From the NCBI GenBank assembly GCA_900316305.1, contig ONCM01000001.1, forward strand, positions 67,380 through 131,379: 64,000 nt of DNA. Direction: 5' to 3'. Made by a program: the position numbers and the translations under genes. Numbering within the stretch: the first letter of the stretch is position 1; every line of letters begins with the position of its first letter. This stretch comes from an uncultured Bacteroidales bacterium (GTDB lineage Bacteria; Bacteroidota; Bacteroidia; Bacteroidales; WCHB1-69). Under the pieces are notes generated by a model that saw nothing but the letters and a program-made list of their open reading frames with translations, ran no database searches and was not told the DNA's origin. Positions 8,161 to 16,209 of the stretch are shown here, one piece after another.

Positions 8161-9513
8161 ATGACAATCGAAAAGAACCAACGCGCCCTGGACCAACTGT
8201 CCGCCCTCTACCGGCCCAGCACGCTCAACCTCATCGGCGGACGCCCCGGCATGGGCAAGACCACCCTCGCGTTCCAACTTGCAATGGAAAACCAACAGCC
8301 CACCGCCTATTTCTCCCTCAAAATGAAACGCGAACAACTGCTGCTTCGCCACTCCACCGGCCAATGTCCAGAATGGATCCGCCTTGACGACACGGCAACA
8401 TTGACGGTGGATTCTATCCGGGAGAAGGTGCGCCAACTGCGGGAAACATACGACATCCGCTGGGTGATCATCGACTACCTGCAGCTGATGAGCTCCTCGC
8501 AGCTGTACTCTAACCGTGAGGATGAAATCGCCCATATCATCGAAGAGCTGAAGGCGATGGCCGTGGAACTGCAGGTGGCGGTCATCGCGCTCTCGCAGCT
8601 GATGCGCACGGTATTGATGCGCGACGACTACCGCCCCATCTTGCAAGACGTACCCGATTGGGAGCGCATCGGACAGTGGGTGGACAACGTGCGCCTGCTT
8701 TATCGCGCTGAGTACTACCATATTGTCGGCGGCAAAAAGAATCTGTTGGAGGTGCTGGCCACCGAGTGCGGGCAGAGCAGCGTTCCTGATCTGCAGCTGA
8801 AGTATCTGAAGTGGGACGCTTCGCTGACACTGAAACAGAACATACATGGGATATCGGACACGGACACACTCCGCAAAATGCTCGCTGCCACCGAAAAGGA
8901 AATCCTCCGCGTGGCCAAACCCTTCGACGGCGACCTGGACTGGGACACGCCCACTGAGGAAGTGCTCGACAGACTGTTGGAAGACCGCGCCTGCATCCTC
9001 AACCGGATGTTCGAACTGCACTGCACCGTGGCCGAAGTGCGCCGCTTCGAGCACGTGAACGAGGCACTGCTGAAGATGATGAACCGTTTTCACGAAGAGC
9101 AACAACAACTTAATCGACAGTTGGATATGCTTCCCGATATCGGCGAGCACAGCGCCAATCGTTTCCATCTGATCGGGGAAATCAACTACTGTCACGACTA
9201 TGAGGACCCGAAGCTCTTCCCGATGGAGGAGGATGCGTTCTACGGTTCGCACTGGAACGAGATGCTGTGGGCGGTGTCGTCACTCTCGCGGATGGATGCG
9301 CACACAATCCACAACGGCGAGTCCAACAAACTCGACGACGGCCAAACCTGGGCGGAGGGGCCGCTGCGCATCCCGCAGTTCGAGCATATCTGTGTCTGCT
9401 ACCTCGTCCACGCCCTCTGCACGCACCTGCGCTACAGCATCCCCGACCTCCTGCGGATGACCACCTACACCTGCGAACGCTCGATGTGGGAGATGTCTGA
9501 AGCTGAGATATAA
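8161..9513 (+). CDS. DnaB-like (RecA-fold) ATPase with a novel C-terminal domain
   Basis: 450 residues. Residues ~20-190 are a DnaB C-terminal-type ATPase: Walker A GGRPGMGKTT (26-35), Walker B IIDYLQLM (103-110), motif VIALSQL (141-147) and a late LLYRAEYYH. The DnaB N-terminal primase-binding domain is absent. Residues ~210-450 are a domain I do not recognise, rich in Trp/His/Cys (YGSHWNEMLWAV; EHICVCYLVHALCTHLRY). It is therefore not the replicative helicase; an accessory or defence ATPase is more likely. A fragment of the preceding PLD gene's tail follows at once. Confidence 0.6.
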   Translation: MTIEKNQRALDQLSALYRPSTLNLIGGRPGMGKTTLAFQLAMENQQPTAYFSLKMKREQLLLRHSTGQCPEWIRLDDTATLTVDSIREKVRQLRETYDIRWVIIDYLQLMSSSQLYSNREDEIAHIIEELKAMAVELQVAVIALSQLMRTVLMRDDYRPILQDVPDWERIGQWVDNVRLLYRAEYYHIVGGKKNLLEVLATECGQSSVPDLQLKYLKWDASLTLKQNIHGISDTDTLRKMLAATEKEILRVAKPFDGDLDWDTPTEEVLDRLLEDRACILNRMFELHCTVAEVRRFEHVNEALLKMMNRFHEEQQQLNRQLDMLPDIGEHSANRFHLIGEINYCHDYEDPKLFPMEEDAFYGSHWNEMLWAVSSLSRMDAHTIHNGESNKLDDGQTWAEGPLRIPQFEHICVCYLVHALCTHLRYSIPDLLRMTTYTCERSMWEMSEAEI

Positions 9514-9525
9514 AGGCTGCGGGAT

Positions 9526-9566
9526 GCCATGCAGCAGTTCGACGAAATCTGGATGTGACTGCACTA
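9526..9566 (+). repeat. Displaced copy of the PLD gene 3' region
   Basis: Of 41 bases, 35 match 7956-7996 of the PLD-like gene and read in the same frame as AMQQFDEIWM followed by TGA (the intact gene has AMQQFDEVWMGLHC). A few bases on, TATCTTTGCCGCCG repeats the string found downstream of the intact gene. The DnaB-like gene thus lies between two copies of the same gene-end segment. Confidence 0.75.
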
Positions 9567-9576
9567 CGATTTTTCC

Positions 9577-9584
9577 TATCTTTG
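9577..9584 (+). promoter_or_regulatory. -7 promoter element (TATCTTTG) for the exonuclease gene
   Basis: TATCTTTG is followed by a T-tract and then repeats; the next start on this strand is the exonuclease at 9710, giving a repeat-filled leader of ~125 bases. Confidence 0.5.
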
Positions 9585-9598
9585 CCGCCGTTTTTTTT

Positions 9599-9645
9599 TT
9601 AATTCTTGAATGTAATATCTATTTAATTCTTGAATGTAATATCTA
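9599..9645. repeat. 24-bp tandem repeat, two copies
   Basis: TTAATTCTTGAATGTAATATCTA occurs at 9599-9621 and again at 9623-9645. Confidence 0.8.
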
Positions 9646-9649
9646 AGCC

Positions 9650-9708
9650 CCCTATTCACTAATCACTAATCACTATTCACTATTCACCAATCACAAATCA
9701 CCAACCAC
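9650..9708. repeat. 7-bp period repeat (CACTAAT family)
   Basis: Eight imperfect heptamers, CACTAAT CACTAAT CACTATT and relatives, run up to the exonuclease start codon. One of many sequence-different families in this window that share a 7-bp period. Confidence 0.8.
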
Positions 9709-9709
9709 A

Positions 9710-10204
9710 ATGACCGACTTTGCCGCCATAGATTTCGAAACCGCCAACGGGCAGCCCAGCAGCGTTTGCAGCGTGGGTGTGGTGGTGGTGCGCGGCGGTG
9801 TCATCACCGACACGTTCTATTCGCTCATCAAGCCCGAACCCGACTACTACGCATGGTTCTGCCAGCGCGTGCACGGCCTCTCGCACGAGGACACCGACAA
9901 CGCGCCCATATTCCCTGTCGTGTGGCGACAGATCGAGCCACTGATCGAAGGGTTGCCGCTCGTGGCGCACAACAGTCCCTTCGACGAGAGCTGCCTCAAG
10001 GCCGTGTTCCGCGTCTATCAGATGGACTACCCCGACTATTCGTTCCTCTGCACCTGCCGGGCTTCGCGCCGCCATTTCGGCCGCCGTCTGCCCAACCACC
10101 AGCTGCATACCGTGGCCGCCGCCTGCGGTTGCCCGATGGAAAACCACCACCACGCCCTCGCCGACGCCGAAGCCTGCGCCAAGATTGCAATGCAGTTGTT
10201 GTAA
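9710..10204 (+). CDS. DEDDh 3'-5' exonuclease (DnaQ/RNase T superfamily)
   Basis: 164 residues, a single exonuclease domain. ExoI is DFETA (8-12), ExoII is VAHNSPFDESCLKAVF, and ExoIII is HHALADAEA with the catalytic His and Asp. Such stand-alone proteins occur widely in Bacteroidetes and are usually annotated as DNA polymerase III epsilon-like. High GC, ATG at 9710 directly after the heptamer repeats. Its first 12 codons also occur, fused to another gene's tail, at 1630. Confidence 0.85.
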   Translation: MTDFAAIDFETANGQPSSVCSVGVVVVRGGVITDTFYSLIKPEPDYYAWFCQRVHGLSHEDTDNAPIFPVVWRQIEPLIEGLPLVAHNSPFDESCLKAVFRVYQMDYPDYSFLCTCRASRRHFGRRLPNHQLHTVAAACGCPMENHHHALADAEACAKIAMQLL

Positions 10205-10407
10205 CACACCCATTCATCGCATTTCATCGCCCATTCATCGTTTCATCGAATCCTTTCATCCTCTCATCCTCTTATCCTCTCACCTCACCGTCAACCATCA
10301 CAAATTCCAATTCAACTCCCAATCCATCTCACTCACTTTCGAATTTAAAACACAATCCGTCTCACTCGGATTTAATTTTTCCCGACCATCCGTATTATTT
10401 TTTTATA
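10205..10407. repeat. Low-complexity intergenic stretch with TTCATCG units
   Basis: The exonuclease stop is followed by CATTCATCGCATTTCATCG-type units and degrading TCATCCTC and CAATTC runs. The same TTCATCG unit forms a longer, more regular array at 15249-15395. No gene is seen. Confidence 0.6.
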
Positions 10408-10415
10408 TACTTTTG
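10408..10415 (+). promoter_or_regulatory. -7 promoter element (TACTTTTG)
   Basis: TACTTTTG lies 29 bases before the ATG at 10445. Confidence 0.65.
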
Positions 10416-10444
10416 CCGCGTTTTAATTTCAAAAACCCGGAAGA

Positions 10445-11866
10445 ATGAAAACCAAGTACATCGACCTGATTTCACAAACCTACGATTTCCCGCAGGAGGA
10501 GTTCGACGTAGAAGACAACAACCTGTTATTCAACGAAGTACCGTTGATGGATATCATCAAGCAGTACGGTACCCCGCTGAAAATCACCTACCTGCCGAAG
10601 ATCTCCGCCAACATCCAGAAAGCAAAGAGATGGTTCAACGTGGCTATCGCAAAAGCCGATTACAGAGGTAGTTACCACTATTGCTACTGCACCAAGAGCA
10701 ACCATTTCGAGTTTGTGATGTCGGAGGTGCTGAAAAACGACGTACATATCGAGACTTCCTCCGCATTCGACATCAATCTGATCCAGACGCTGCACGAATC
10801 CGGACAATTCGACAAGGAGAATTACATTATATGTAACGGATTCAAACGGCAGATCTACATCGACAATATCGTGGAGTTGCTGAACCAAGGATTCATCAAC
10901 ACCATTCCCGTTTTCGACAGCAAGAAGGAGTTTGACCTACTCGCGCAGCAGAAAATCAACACGAAATGCAAGGTCGGCATCCGTATCGCCTCCGAGGAGG
11001 AGCCGCGTTTCGAATTCTACACCTCACGACTCGGCATCCGCTACAACGATGTGATCCCGTTCTACCGCGAAAAGATCAAGGACAACCCCAACTACGAGCT
11101 CAAGATGCTCCATTTCTTCATCAACACGGGCATCCAGGACACCGCCTACTACTGGAACGAGCTCACCAAGTGCGTGAACCTCTACTGCGACCTCAAGAAG
11201 ATATGTCCTGAGCTCGACTCACTGAACATCGGCGGCGGCTTCCCCATCAAGAACTCGCTCTCCTTCGACTACGACTACGAGTACATGGCCGAGGAGATCG
11301 TGGCGCAGATCAAGAACATCTGCGAGCGCGAGGGCGTGCAGGAACCCGACATCTTCACCGAGTTCGGCTCCTTCACCGTAGGCGAGGCTAGCGCGGTCCT
11401 CTTCTCCGTGCTGCAACAGAAGCGTCAGAACGACAGGGAGTTATGGAATATGATCGACAGCTCCTTCATGACTACCCTACCCGATACGTGGGCCATCAAC
11501 CAGCAGTTCATCATCTTAGCCATCAACAACTGGGACAAAGCTTACGAGCGCGTCTTCATGGGCGGGCTCACCTGCGACAGCCACGACTACTACAACTCCG
11601 AGTCGCACCTGAACGCCGTCTTCCTCCCGCAAATCGACTCCGCCAACTACCCCGCCGGCGACAGTCCGGAGGACATCCAATACATCGGACTCTTCAACAC
11701 TGGCGCCTATCAGGACGCCCTCGGCGGATACGGCGGAATACAGCATTGTATGACTCCCGCGCCGAAACACATCATCATTTACCGCGACGAAGAGGGCGAA
11801 CTCTGCACTAAACTGTTCGCTAAAGAGCAGAGTTACAAGTCGATGCTGAAAATTTTGGGCTACTAG
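10445..11866 (+). CDS. speA: PLP-dependent arginine decarboxylase (short SpeA type)
   Basis: 473 residues, fold III (alanine racemase-like) decarboxylase. The PLP lysine is K84 in YCTKSNH, and the phosphate-binding loop is LNIGGGFP. The TAYYWNELTK and FTEFGSFTVGEAS stretches match the ~465-residue arginine decarboxylases of Bacteroidetes rather than the ~630-residue enterobacterial SpeA. The product, agmatine, feeds polyamine synthesis; no agmatine-using enzyme is adjacent. Own promoter, followed by the SRP RNA gene. Confidence 0.75.
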   Translation: MKTKYIDLISQTYDFPQEEFDVEDNNLLFNEVPLMDIIKQYGTPLKITYLPKISANIQKAKRWFNVAIAKADYRGSYHYCYCTKSNHFEFVMSEVLKNDVHIETSSAFDINLIQTLHESGQFDKENYIICNGFKRQIYIDNIVELLNQGFINTIPVFDSKKEFDLLAQQKINTKCKVGIRIASEEEPRFEFYTSRLGIRYNDVIPFYREKIKDNPNYELKMLHFFINTGIQDTAYYWNELTKCVNLYCDLKKICPELDSLNIGGGFPIKNSLSFDYDYEYMAEEIVAQIKNICEREGVQEPDIFTEFGSFTVGEASAVLFSVLQQKRQNDRELWNMIDSSFMTTLPDTWAINQQFIILAINNWDKAYERVFMGGLTCDSHDYYNSESHLNAVFLPQIDSANYPAGDSPEDIQYIGLFNTGAYQDALGGYGGIQHCMTPAPKHIIIYRDEEGELCTKLFAKEQSYKSMLKILGY

Positions 11867-11887
11867 TCCATCGAACCGAAAAAATTG

Positions 11888-11895
11888 TATTTTTG
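11888..11895 (+). promoter_or_regulatory. -7 promoter element (TATTTTTG) of the SRP RNA
   Basis: TATTTTTG ends five bases before the predicted 5' end of the RNA, as expected for a Bacteroidetes transcription start. Confidence 0.75.
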
Positions 11896-11899
11896 CAGC

Positions 11900-11997
11900 G
11901 GGTAAGTCTTATACGATCTGCTCCCTTATAACTCCCCCAGGACAGGAATGTAGCAAGGGCATTAAGGTTGTAGCGATGCGATATAAGTCGCTTACCC
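11900..11997 (+). ncRNA. ffs: Small signal recognition particle RNA (4.5S type)
   Basis: The universal SRP domain IV core is present: CAGG at 11938-11941, an ACA/TGT helix closed by the GGAA tetraloop (11945-11948), then AGCA at 11952-11955. The ends pair (GGGTAAG with CTTACCC), extended by an inner TCTTAT/ATAAG helix. About 98 nt, followed by a T-run (12000-12008) that would terminate transcription. It binds Ffh and targets membrane proteins to the translocon. Confidence 0.9.
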
Positions 11998-12009
11998 TTC
12001 TTTTTTTTA

Positions 12010-12040
12010 GTTAGCAGTTAGAAGTTAGTAGTTAGCAGTT
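12010..12040. repeat. 7-bp period repeat (GTTAGCA family)
   Basis: GTTAGCA GTTAGAA GTTAGTA GTTAGCA, directly after the SRP RNA terminator. Confidence 0.85.
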
Positions 12041-12049
12041 GGTTTTTAG

Positions 12050-12068
12050 GGACGTATCTCATACGTCC
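12050..12068. repeat. Small palindrome GGACGTAT-CTC-ATACGTCC
   Basis: A perfect 8-bp stem with a 3-nt loop, similar in size and position to the GTAGAGACG palindromes elsewhere in the window. Confidence 0.6.
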
Positions 12069-12109
12069 GTCAGAATTAGATTTTTACAATATTATATAAT
12101 TGTTGGATT

Positions 12110-12727
12110 ATGTTGTTGAAGATTTATCCCGAGAATCCGAATCCGAAGGCGGTGAATACCGTGGTGGAGTGTCTGCAGGACGGCGGAATCGTCATTTACC
12201 CGACCGACACCATCTACGGCATCGGCTGCGATATCTTCAAGCAGAAGAGCATCGAGCGGATCACTGACATGCTCGGCGAACGGAAGAAGAAGAGTGCGAT
12301 GTCGTTCATCTGTCACGACCTGAGCAACCTGTCGGACTACACCAAACCGTTGGAAAACAGCGTGTTCAAGACGATGAAGCGAGTACTTCCGGGGCCTTAC
12401 ACCTTCATCCTCGAAGCCAACAACAGCGTGCCGAAACTGCTGCAGAGCAATAAGAAGACCATCGGCATCCGAATTCCGGACAACAACATCATCCGCGAAA
12501 TCGTACGCCAGCTCGGCCACCCCATCCTCTCCACCTCCGTGAAGGACGACGACGAGGTGATTGAGTACACCACCGACCCCGAACTCATCTACGAACGCTA
12601 CGGTGACGTGGTCGATATTGTCATCGACGGCGGCTACGGCGACAACACCCCTTCCACCGTTGTGGATTGCACCAGCGGCGGGATTGAGGTGATTCGCGAG
12701 GGCAAAGGCGACATCACCCTCTTGTAG
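12110..12727 (+). CDS. yciO: Sua5/YciO/YrdC-family protein, YciO-like
   Basis: 205 residues. IVIYPTDTIYGIGC near the N-terminus and the PGPYTFILEA ... KKTIGIRIPD core are typical of the family, and the overall pattern is closest to E. coli YciO. The TsaC/Sua5 branch makes threonylcarbamoyl-AMP for t6A tRNA modification; YciO has weaker or unclear activity. tsaD of the same pathway is also in this window (33539). The stop codon is the first triplet of a 28-bp palindrome. Confidence 0.8.
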   Translation: MLLKIYPENPNPKAVNTVVECLQDGGIVIYPTDTIYGIGCDIFKQKSIERITDMLGERKKKSAMSFICHDLSNLSDYTKPLENSVFKTMKRVLPGPYTFILEANNSVPKLLQSNKKTIGIRIPDNNIIREIVRQLGHPILSTSVKDDDEVIEYTTDPELIYERYGDVVDIVIDGGYGDNTPSTVVDCTSGGIEVIREGKGDITLL

Positions 12728-12751
12728 AGACGCAAAATTTTGCGTCTCTAC
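12724..12751. terminator. Perfect 28-bp palindrome at the yciO stop codon
   Basis: GTAGAGACGCAAAA followed by its exact reverse complement. The TAG stop of yciO (12725-12727) is part of it. It would form a 14-bp hairpin and may end transcription, although it lacks a clean T-run. Relatives lie at 24561-24599 and 25842-25867. Confidence 0.7.
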
Positions 12752-12761
12752 GATTGACCAT

Positions 12762-12796
12762 CATTCTACATTCTACATTCTTCATTTTTCATTATG
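12762..12796. repeat. 7-bp period repeat (CATTCTA family) running into the mnmE start codon
   Basis: CATTCTA CATTCTA CATTCTT CATTTTT CATTATG. The last unit contains the mnmE ATG, so the repeat forms the ribosome-binding region; no other Shine-Dalgarno is seen. Confidence 0.85.
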
Positions 12797-14173
12797 AATA
12801 CGATTTGTGCCATAGCGACGCCCGCAGGCCTTGGGGCCACGGCGATGATCCGAATCTCAGGTCCGGAAGCGTTCGGCATTGCCGGAACGTTGTTTTCGGA
12901 GCAATCCGGGTTTGACGGTCTGGAGCCGAATCGCGCGAAATTTGCCACAATATATAATATTGACACGAATAATCCGGATGGCGAACCACACGAAATCCTC
13001 GATCAGGTGGTGGTGACGAAATTTGCGGCGCCGCACTCGTTTACGGGCGAGGACGTAGTGGAAATCAGCTGTCACGGGTCAATCTATATCCAACAGAGAA
13101 TCATTGAGTTATTAGTCAGCAACGGCTGCCGGATGGCCGCGCCGGGCGAGTTCACGCAACGGGCGTTCCTCAACGGCAAACTGGATTTGCCGCAGGCGGA
13201 AGCCATCGCCGACCTTATCGAGGCGCAATCAGAGACTGCGCACCACGCCGCCATGAAGCAGCTGCAGGGCGAGCTGTCTGACAAGATGGCCGTGCTGCGC
13301 GAGGAGTTGCTGCAGATGGCATCGCTGTTAGAGTTGGAACTCGACTTCAGTGAAGAGGAGGTGGAATTCGCCGACCGTACCGCCCTACTCGACCTGTTGG
13401 CGCATATCAAGACGGAAGTGAACCAGCTGCTGCAAAGCTACAAATGGGGAACGATGCTGAAGAATGGCATCCCCGTGGCTATTGTGGGCGAGCCTAACGT
13501 AGGCAAATCCACCCTTCTGAACGCAATACTTCAACGAGAACGCGCTATCGTGTCCGACATTCCGGGTACCACCCGCGACACCATCGAAGACACGTTTGTG
13601 CTCAACGGCACCCTGTTCAGGTTCATCGACACAGCCGGTATCCGCGAATCTGGTGACACCATAGAACGACTCGGCATCGAAAGGACGCTCGACACCATCC
13701 GCCGCGCCGCCATCATCTTGTGGATCTTCGACGCACGCAAAACACTACAAGAAGTTGAATCGGAAATTTCCAAAACCACCGATTCAATCGAACTGGATGA
13801 CAAAAAAATCATCCTTATCGGGAACAAGACCGATTTGATCGCCGACAAATCCGAGGAAACCAAAAAGGCGGTTTTCATCTCCGCCAAGAAAGGCGAAAAT
13901 CTGGAATCGGTATTAAACGAAATCGACCGATTTATCAAAGACAACGGCATCCGTGACCTCACGCTACTCACCTCCGAGCGTCATCAGGCGTTGCTGAACG
14001 GCATCCTCGCCTCCATCGAGCGCACCGAAGCCGGTCTGCGCCACCAAATGCCCACCGACCTTGTCGCCGAAGACGTCCGCATGGCCTTACACGATTTAGG
14101 CGAACTCACCGGAACAGTCTCGTCTGACGATATCCTCAACAACATTTTTGGAAAATTCTGCATCGGAAAATGA
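12794..14173 (+). CDS. mnmE: tRNA modification GTPase MnmE (TrmE)
   Basis: 459 residues, full length. The N-terminal formyl-tetrahydrofolate-binding domain begins MNTICAIATPAGLGATAMIR; the inserted G domain has G1 GEPNVGKST (232-240), G3 DTAG and G4 NKTD; the C-terminus is the conserved FCIGK with the functional Cys. With MnmG it installs the 5-carboxymethylaminomethyl group on wobble uridine. Start at the ATG inside the heptamer repeat; the stop abuts another repeat. Confidence 0.97.
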   Translation: MNTICAIATPAGLGATAMIRISGPEAFGIAGTLFSEQSGFDGLEPNRAKFATIYNIDTNNPDGEPHEILDQVVVTKFAAPHSFTGEDVVEISCHGSIYIQQRIIELLVSNGCRMAAPGEFTQRAFLNGKLDLPQAEAIADLIEAQSETAHHAAMKQLQGELSDKMAVLREELLQMASLLELELDFSEEEVEFADRTALLDLLAHIKTEVNQLLQSYKWGTMLKNGIPVAIVGEPNVGKSTLLNAILQRERAIVSDIPGTTRDTIEDTFVLNGTLFRFIDTAGIRESGDTIERLGIERTLDTIRRAAIILWIFDARKTLQEVESEISKTTDSIELDDKKIILIGNKTDLIADKSEETKKAVFISAKKGENLESVLNEIDRFIKDNGIRDLTLLTSERHQALLNGILASIERTEAGLRHQMPTDLVAEDVRMALHDLGELTGTVSSDDILNNIFGKFCIGK

Positions 14174-14260
14174 CGATGAATAACGATGAATGAACGATGA
14201 ATAGGCGATGAATGAACGATGAATAGGCGATTCTACATTCTGCATTCTACATTCTGCATT
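14174..14260. repeat. 11-bp period repeat followed by 7-bp period repeat
   Basis: CGATGAAT units spaced 10-11 bases follow the mnmE stop (to ~14228), then GATTCTA CATTCTG CATTCTA CATTCTG (14229-14260). The second block, read on the other strand, encodes the last residues of aroC. Confidence 0.8.
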
Positions 14261-15183
14261 AACCAAAAGTCCATCACCACCATCGCAGCCATCGCCTCCA
14301 CCACCGGCAATACCCTCGGCACCACGCAGAGGTCGTTACGGTCGGAGCCGCGCATAATCGATTTATTTCCTTCGAAATCAATAGTTCCCCTATCGTAGCG
14401 CACTGACGGGATCGGCTTGAACGCCACTCGGAAATAGACTTCCTCGCCGTTGGTGATGCCACCCTGGATACCGCCATCGTGGTTGGTACGGAACGAAAAG
14501 TCGGGGTTCTGCACGTCGTGATATTCGCTGCCGGACATCTCCGCAGCTTGGAAACCCATTCCGTATTCGAAGCCCTTAGCCGCATTGATAGAAAGCATCG
14601 CGTAGGCTAACCGCGCCGAGAACTTGTCATAAACCGGCTCGCCCAAGCCCGCCGGCAGCCCGCAGATGCGACCCTCCACGAGTGCGCCCACGGAGTCGCC
14701 CTCGCGTGCGGGTGTCGCCATGCTGACCACCTTCGAGGTAATCCGCACTCCCCTATCCTGCAGCCACAGTTTGGCAATGGCACCCGCCACCACCCGGCAC
14801 ACGGTCTGTCGCGCCGACGCCCGTCCACACTGCTCGTTGTCGGTGACGCCGTACTTGCGCATATACGTGTAGGATGCGTGCGACGGTTTCAGTACATGGC
14901 GGTTGGCCTCCGAAACCTTCACATCCACATTCGGGATGCGGAACCGGATCGGTTCGCCCGTCGTCACGCCGTCTGCAATACCGGAAAGGAACTCCACACG
15001 GTCGGTTTCCCGCCGCTTCGTGGACAGCGCGTCTCCACTCGGAGCCCGCCGATTCAGTTCGGCGTTCACAAAGTCCATATCCACACGCGCCTCCGCCGGA
15101 CAGCCCTCAATCAGGCCCTCCAGCGCATCACCGTGGGTATCACCCCAGTCCGTAAGACGGTATATATTCCCAAAGGTATCCAT
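14233..15183 (-). CDS. aroC: Chorismate synthase, divergent
   Basis: 316 residues. Overall pattern MDTFGNIYRLTDWGDTHGDA ... GRASARQTVCRVVAGA ... CVVPRVLPVVEAMAAMV identifies AroC, which converts EPSP to chorismate using reduced FMN. Signature positions differ from the usual forms: GDTHG for GESHG, ARQT for ARET, and DRNDLC for GRHDPC. It is also shorter than the ~350-residue norm. The last residues (QNVECRM) are encoded by the CATTCTG heptamer repeat. Function is likely but a duty as a degenerate second copy cannot be excluded. Confidence 0.85.
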   Translation of the reverse strand: MDTFGNIYRLTDWGDTHGDALEGLIEGCPAEARVDMDFVNAELNRRAPSGDALSTKRRETDRVEFLSGIADGVTTGEPIRFRIPNVDVKVSEANRHVLKPSHASYTYMRKYGVTDNEQCGRASARQTVCRVVAGAIAKLWLQDRGVRITSKVVSMATPAREGDSVGALVEGRICGLPAGLGEPVYDKFSARLAYAMLSINAAKGFEYGMGFQAAEMSGSEYHDVQNPDFSFRTNHDGGIQGGITNGEEVYFRVAFKPIPSVRYDRGTIDFEGNKSIMRGSDRNDLCVVPRVLPVVEAMAAMVVMDFWLMQNVECRM

Positions 15184-15190
15184 ATTTCTC

Positions 15191-15222
15191 AGTTAGCAGT
15201 TAGTAGTTAGTAGTTAGCAGTT
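15191..15222. repeat. 7-bp period repeat (GTTAGCA family)
   Basis: GTTAGCA GTTAGTA GTTAGTA GTTAGCA just upstream of the aroC start codon. Confidence 0.85.
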
Positions 15223-15248
15223 TTTGGGACCGTACTATCACCCAAAAT

Positions 15249-15395
15249 CATCAATCTTCATCGCTTTTCATCGTCCATTCATCGCTTTTCATCGTCCATT
15301 CATCGCTTTTCATCGTCCATTCATCGCTTTTCATCGTCCTTTCATCGCTTTTCATCGCCCATTCATCGCTTTTCATCGTCCTTTCATCGCCTCAT
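15249..15395. repeat. 21-bp (3 x 7) period array of TTCATCG
   Basis: CATTCATCGCTTTTCATCGTC is repeated with few changes about six times. It runs into the 3' end of the thioesterase gene, whose TGA stop (15384-15386) lies in the array. Confidence 0.85.
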
Positions 15396-16163
15396 CGCGA
15401 CTTCCGCCACATCCACCGTGCTTGTCAGCGGCTCCCACACGGAGAAAATCTCCGCAGCGGTTTCACCGTCCTCTCTCTTAATCAAGTGCACGTAGGTGTT
15501 CTCGTCAACCTGACGTAATGTGCAGGTCATATTCTCGTCAAGGTAGGATTCGTGCAGCCAATGGATCACAAAACGGTTCGTGCGATGGGTCGTCAGGAAA
15601 GCGTCGGGAACGGTGAGCATCGCAATACTGACGTAGCTGCGATTGTTGACGTGTCCGTTGAAATCCAAATCGAGCTGATTCACTTTGTGCGTCACCTGCT
15701 TCAGCACCGTGCCATCCTTCGGGAAGCGCACCTTCTTGTGGCTGGCCGTCATCATTTCGGGCAACACCGTGATCTTCGGCACAATGCAGTCCGTCGATTC
15801 CAGTTTGCGGGTGTTGGCACTCATCAAATTCCAGCAACTCGTACCCTTCGCAATCAGCACATCAGTGTCCGCATGGGCCACACGGAAATCCACATAGACC
15901 CGCAGCGACGTAATCTCGCTCACCCAGACAGTCACCACAATATCGTCGCCCCAAAACGTATCCACCGGCATCATCATCGCCTCCATCTCCGTGATAATCC
16001 ACATCCGATGCTCCTTCACCAAGTCGAAGGCCGCCAAGTGCAGACAGCCCATGTACCGCGCAAAACTCTCCTGAAAATAGAGCAACACCGCATGAGGACT
16101 GAGCCGGTAGTCCTTGTTCATGTCCTGACAGGTGACTGTAAACGTGTGCGAATACTGGTTCAT
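15384..16163 (-). CDS. Acyl-ACP thioesterase (FatA/FatB-like)
   Basis: 259 residues forming two hot-dog folds. The catalytic-region signature is NGHVNNRSYVSIAM in the second half, and the WNLMSANTRK stretch fits the bacterial acyl-ACP thioesterase family (PF01643). It hydrolyses acyl-ACP to free fatty acid. The C-terminal MRR and stop overlap the TTCATCG array. Start ATG at 16163; a heptamer repeat follows upstream. Confidence 0.85.
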   Translation of the reverse strand: MNQYSHTFTVTCQDMNKDYRLSPHAVLLYFQESFARYMGCLHLAAFDLVKEHRMWIITEMEAMMMPVDTFWGDDIVVTVWVSEITSLRVYVDFRVAHADTDVLIAKGTSCWNLMSANTRKLESTDCIVPKITVLPEMMTASHKKVRFPKDGTVLKQVTHKVNQLDLDFNGHVNNRSYVSIAMLTVPDAFLTTHRTNRFVIHWLHESYLDENMTCTLRQVDENTYVHLIKREDGETAAEIFSVWEPLTSTVDVAEVAMRR

Positions 16164-16165
16164 TC

Positions 16166-16200
16166 AATTATGAATTATGAATTATGAATTATGAATAAAA
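16166..16200. repeat. 7-bp period repeat (AATTATG family)
   Basis: AATTATG x4 plus a partial unit between the thioesterase start and the 3' end of the TPR-protein gene. Confidence 0.85.
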
Positions 16201-16209
16201 TCTCTCTAT

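Noticed and set aside
8161-9513. Replicative helicase dnaB
   Set aside because: The N-terminal domain is missing and half of the protein is unrelated to DnaB.
15249-15395. Array of TTCATCG units that could look like a CRISPR
   Set aside because: The period is 21 bp with no unique spacers and no cas genes; it is a tandem repeat.
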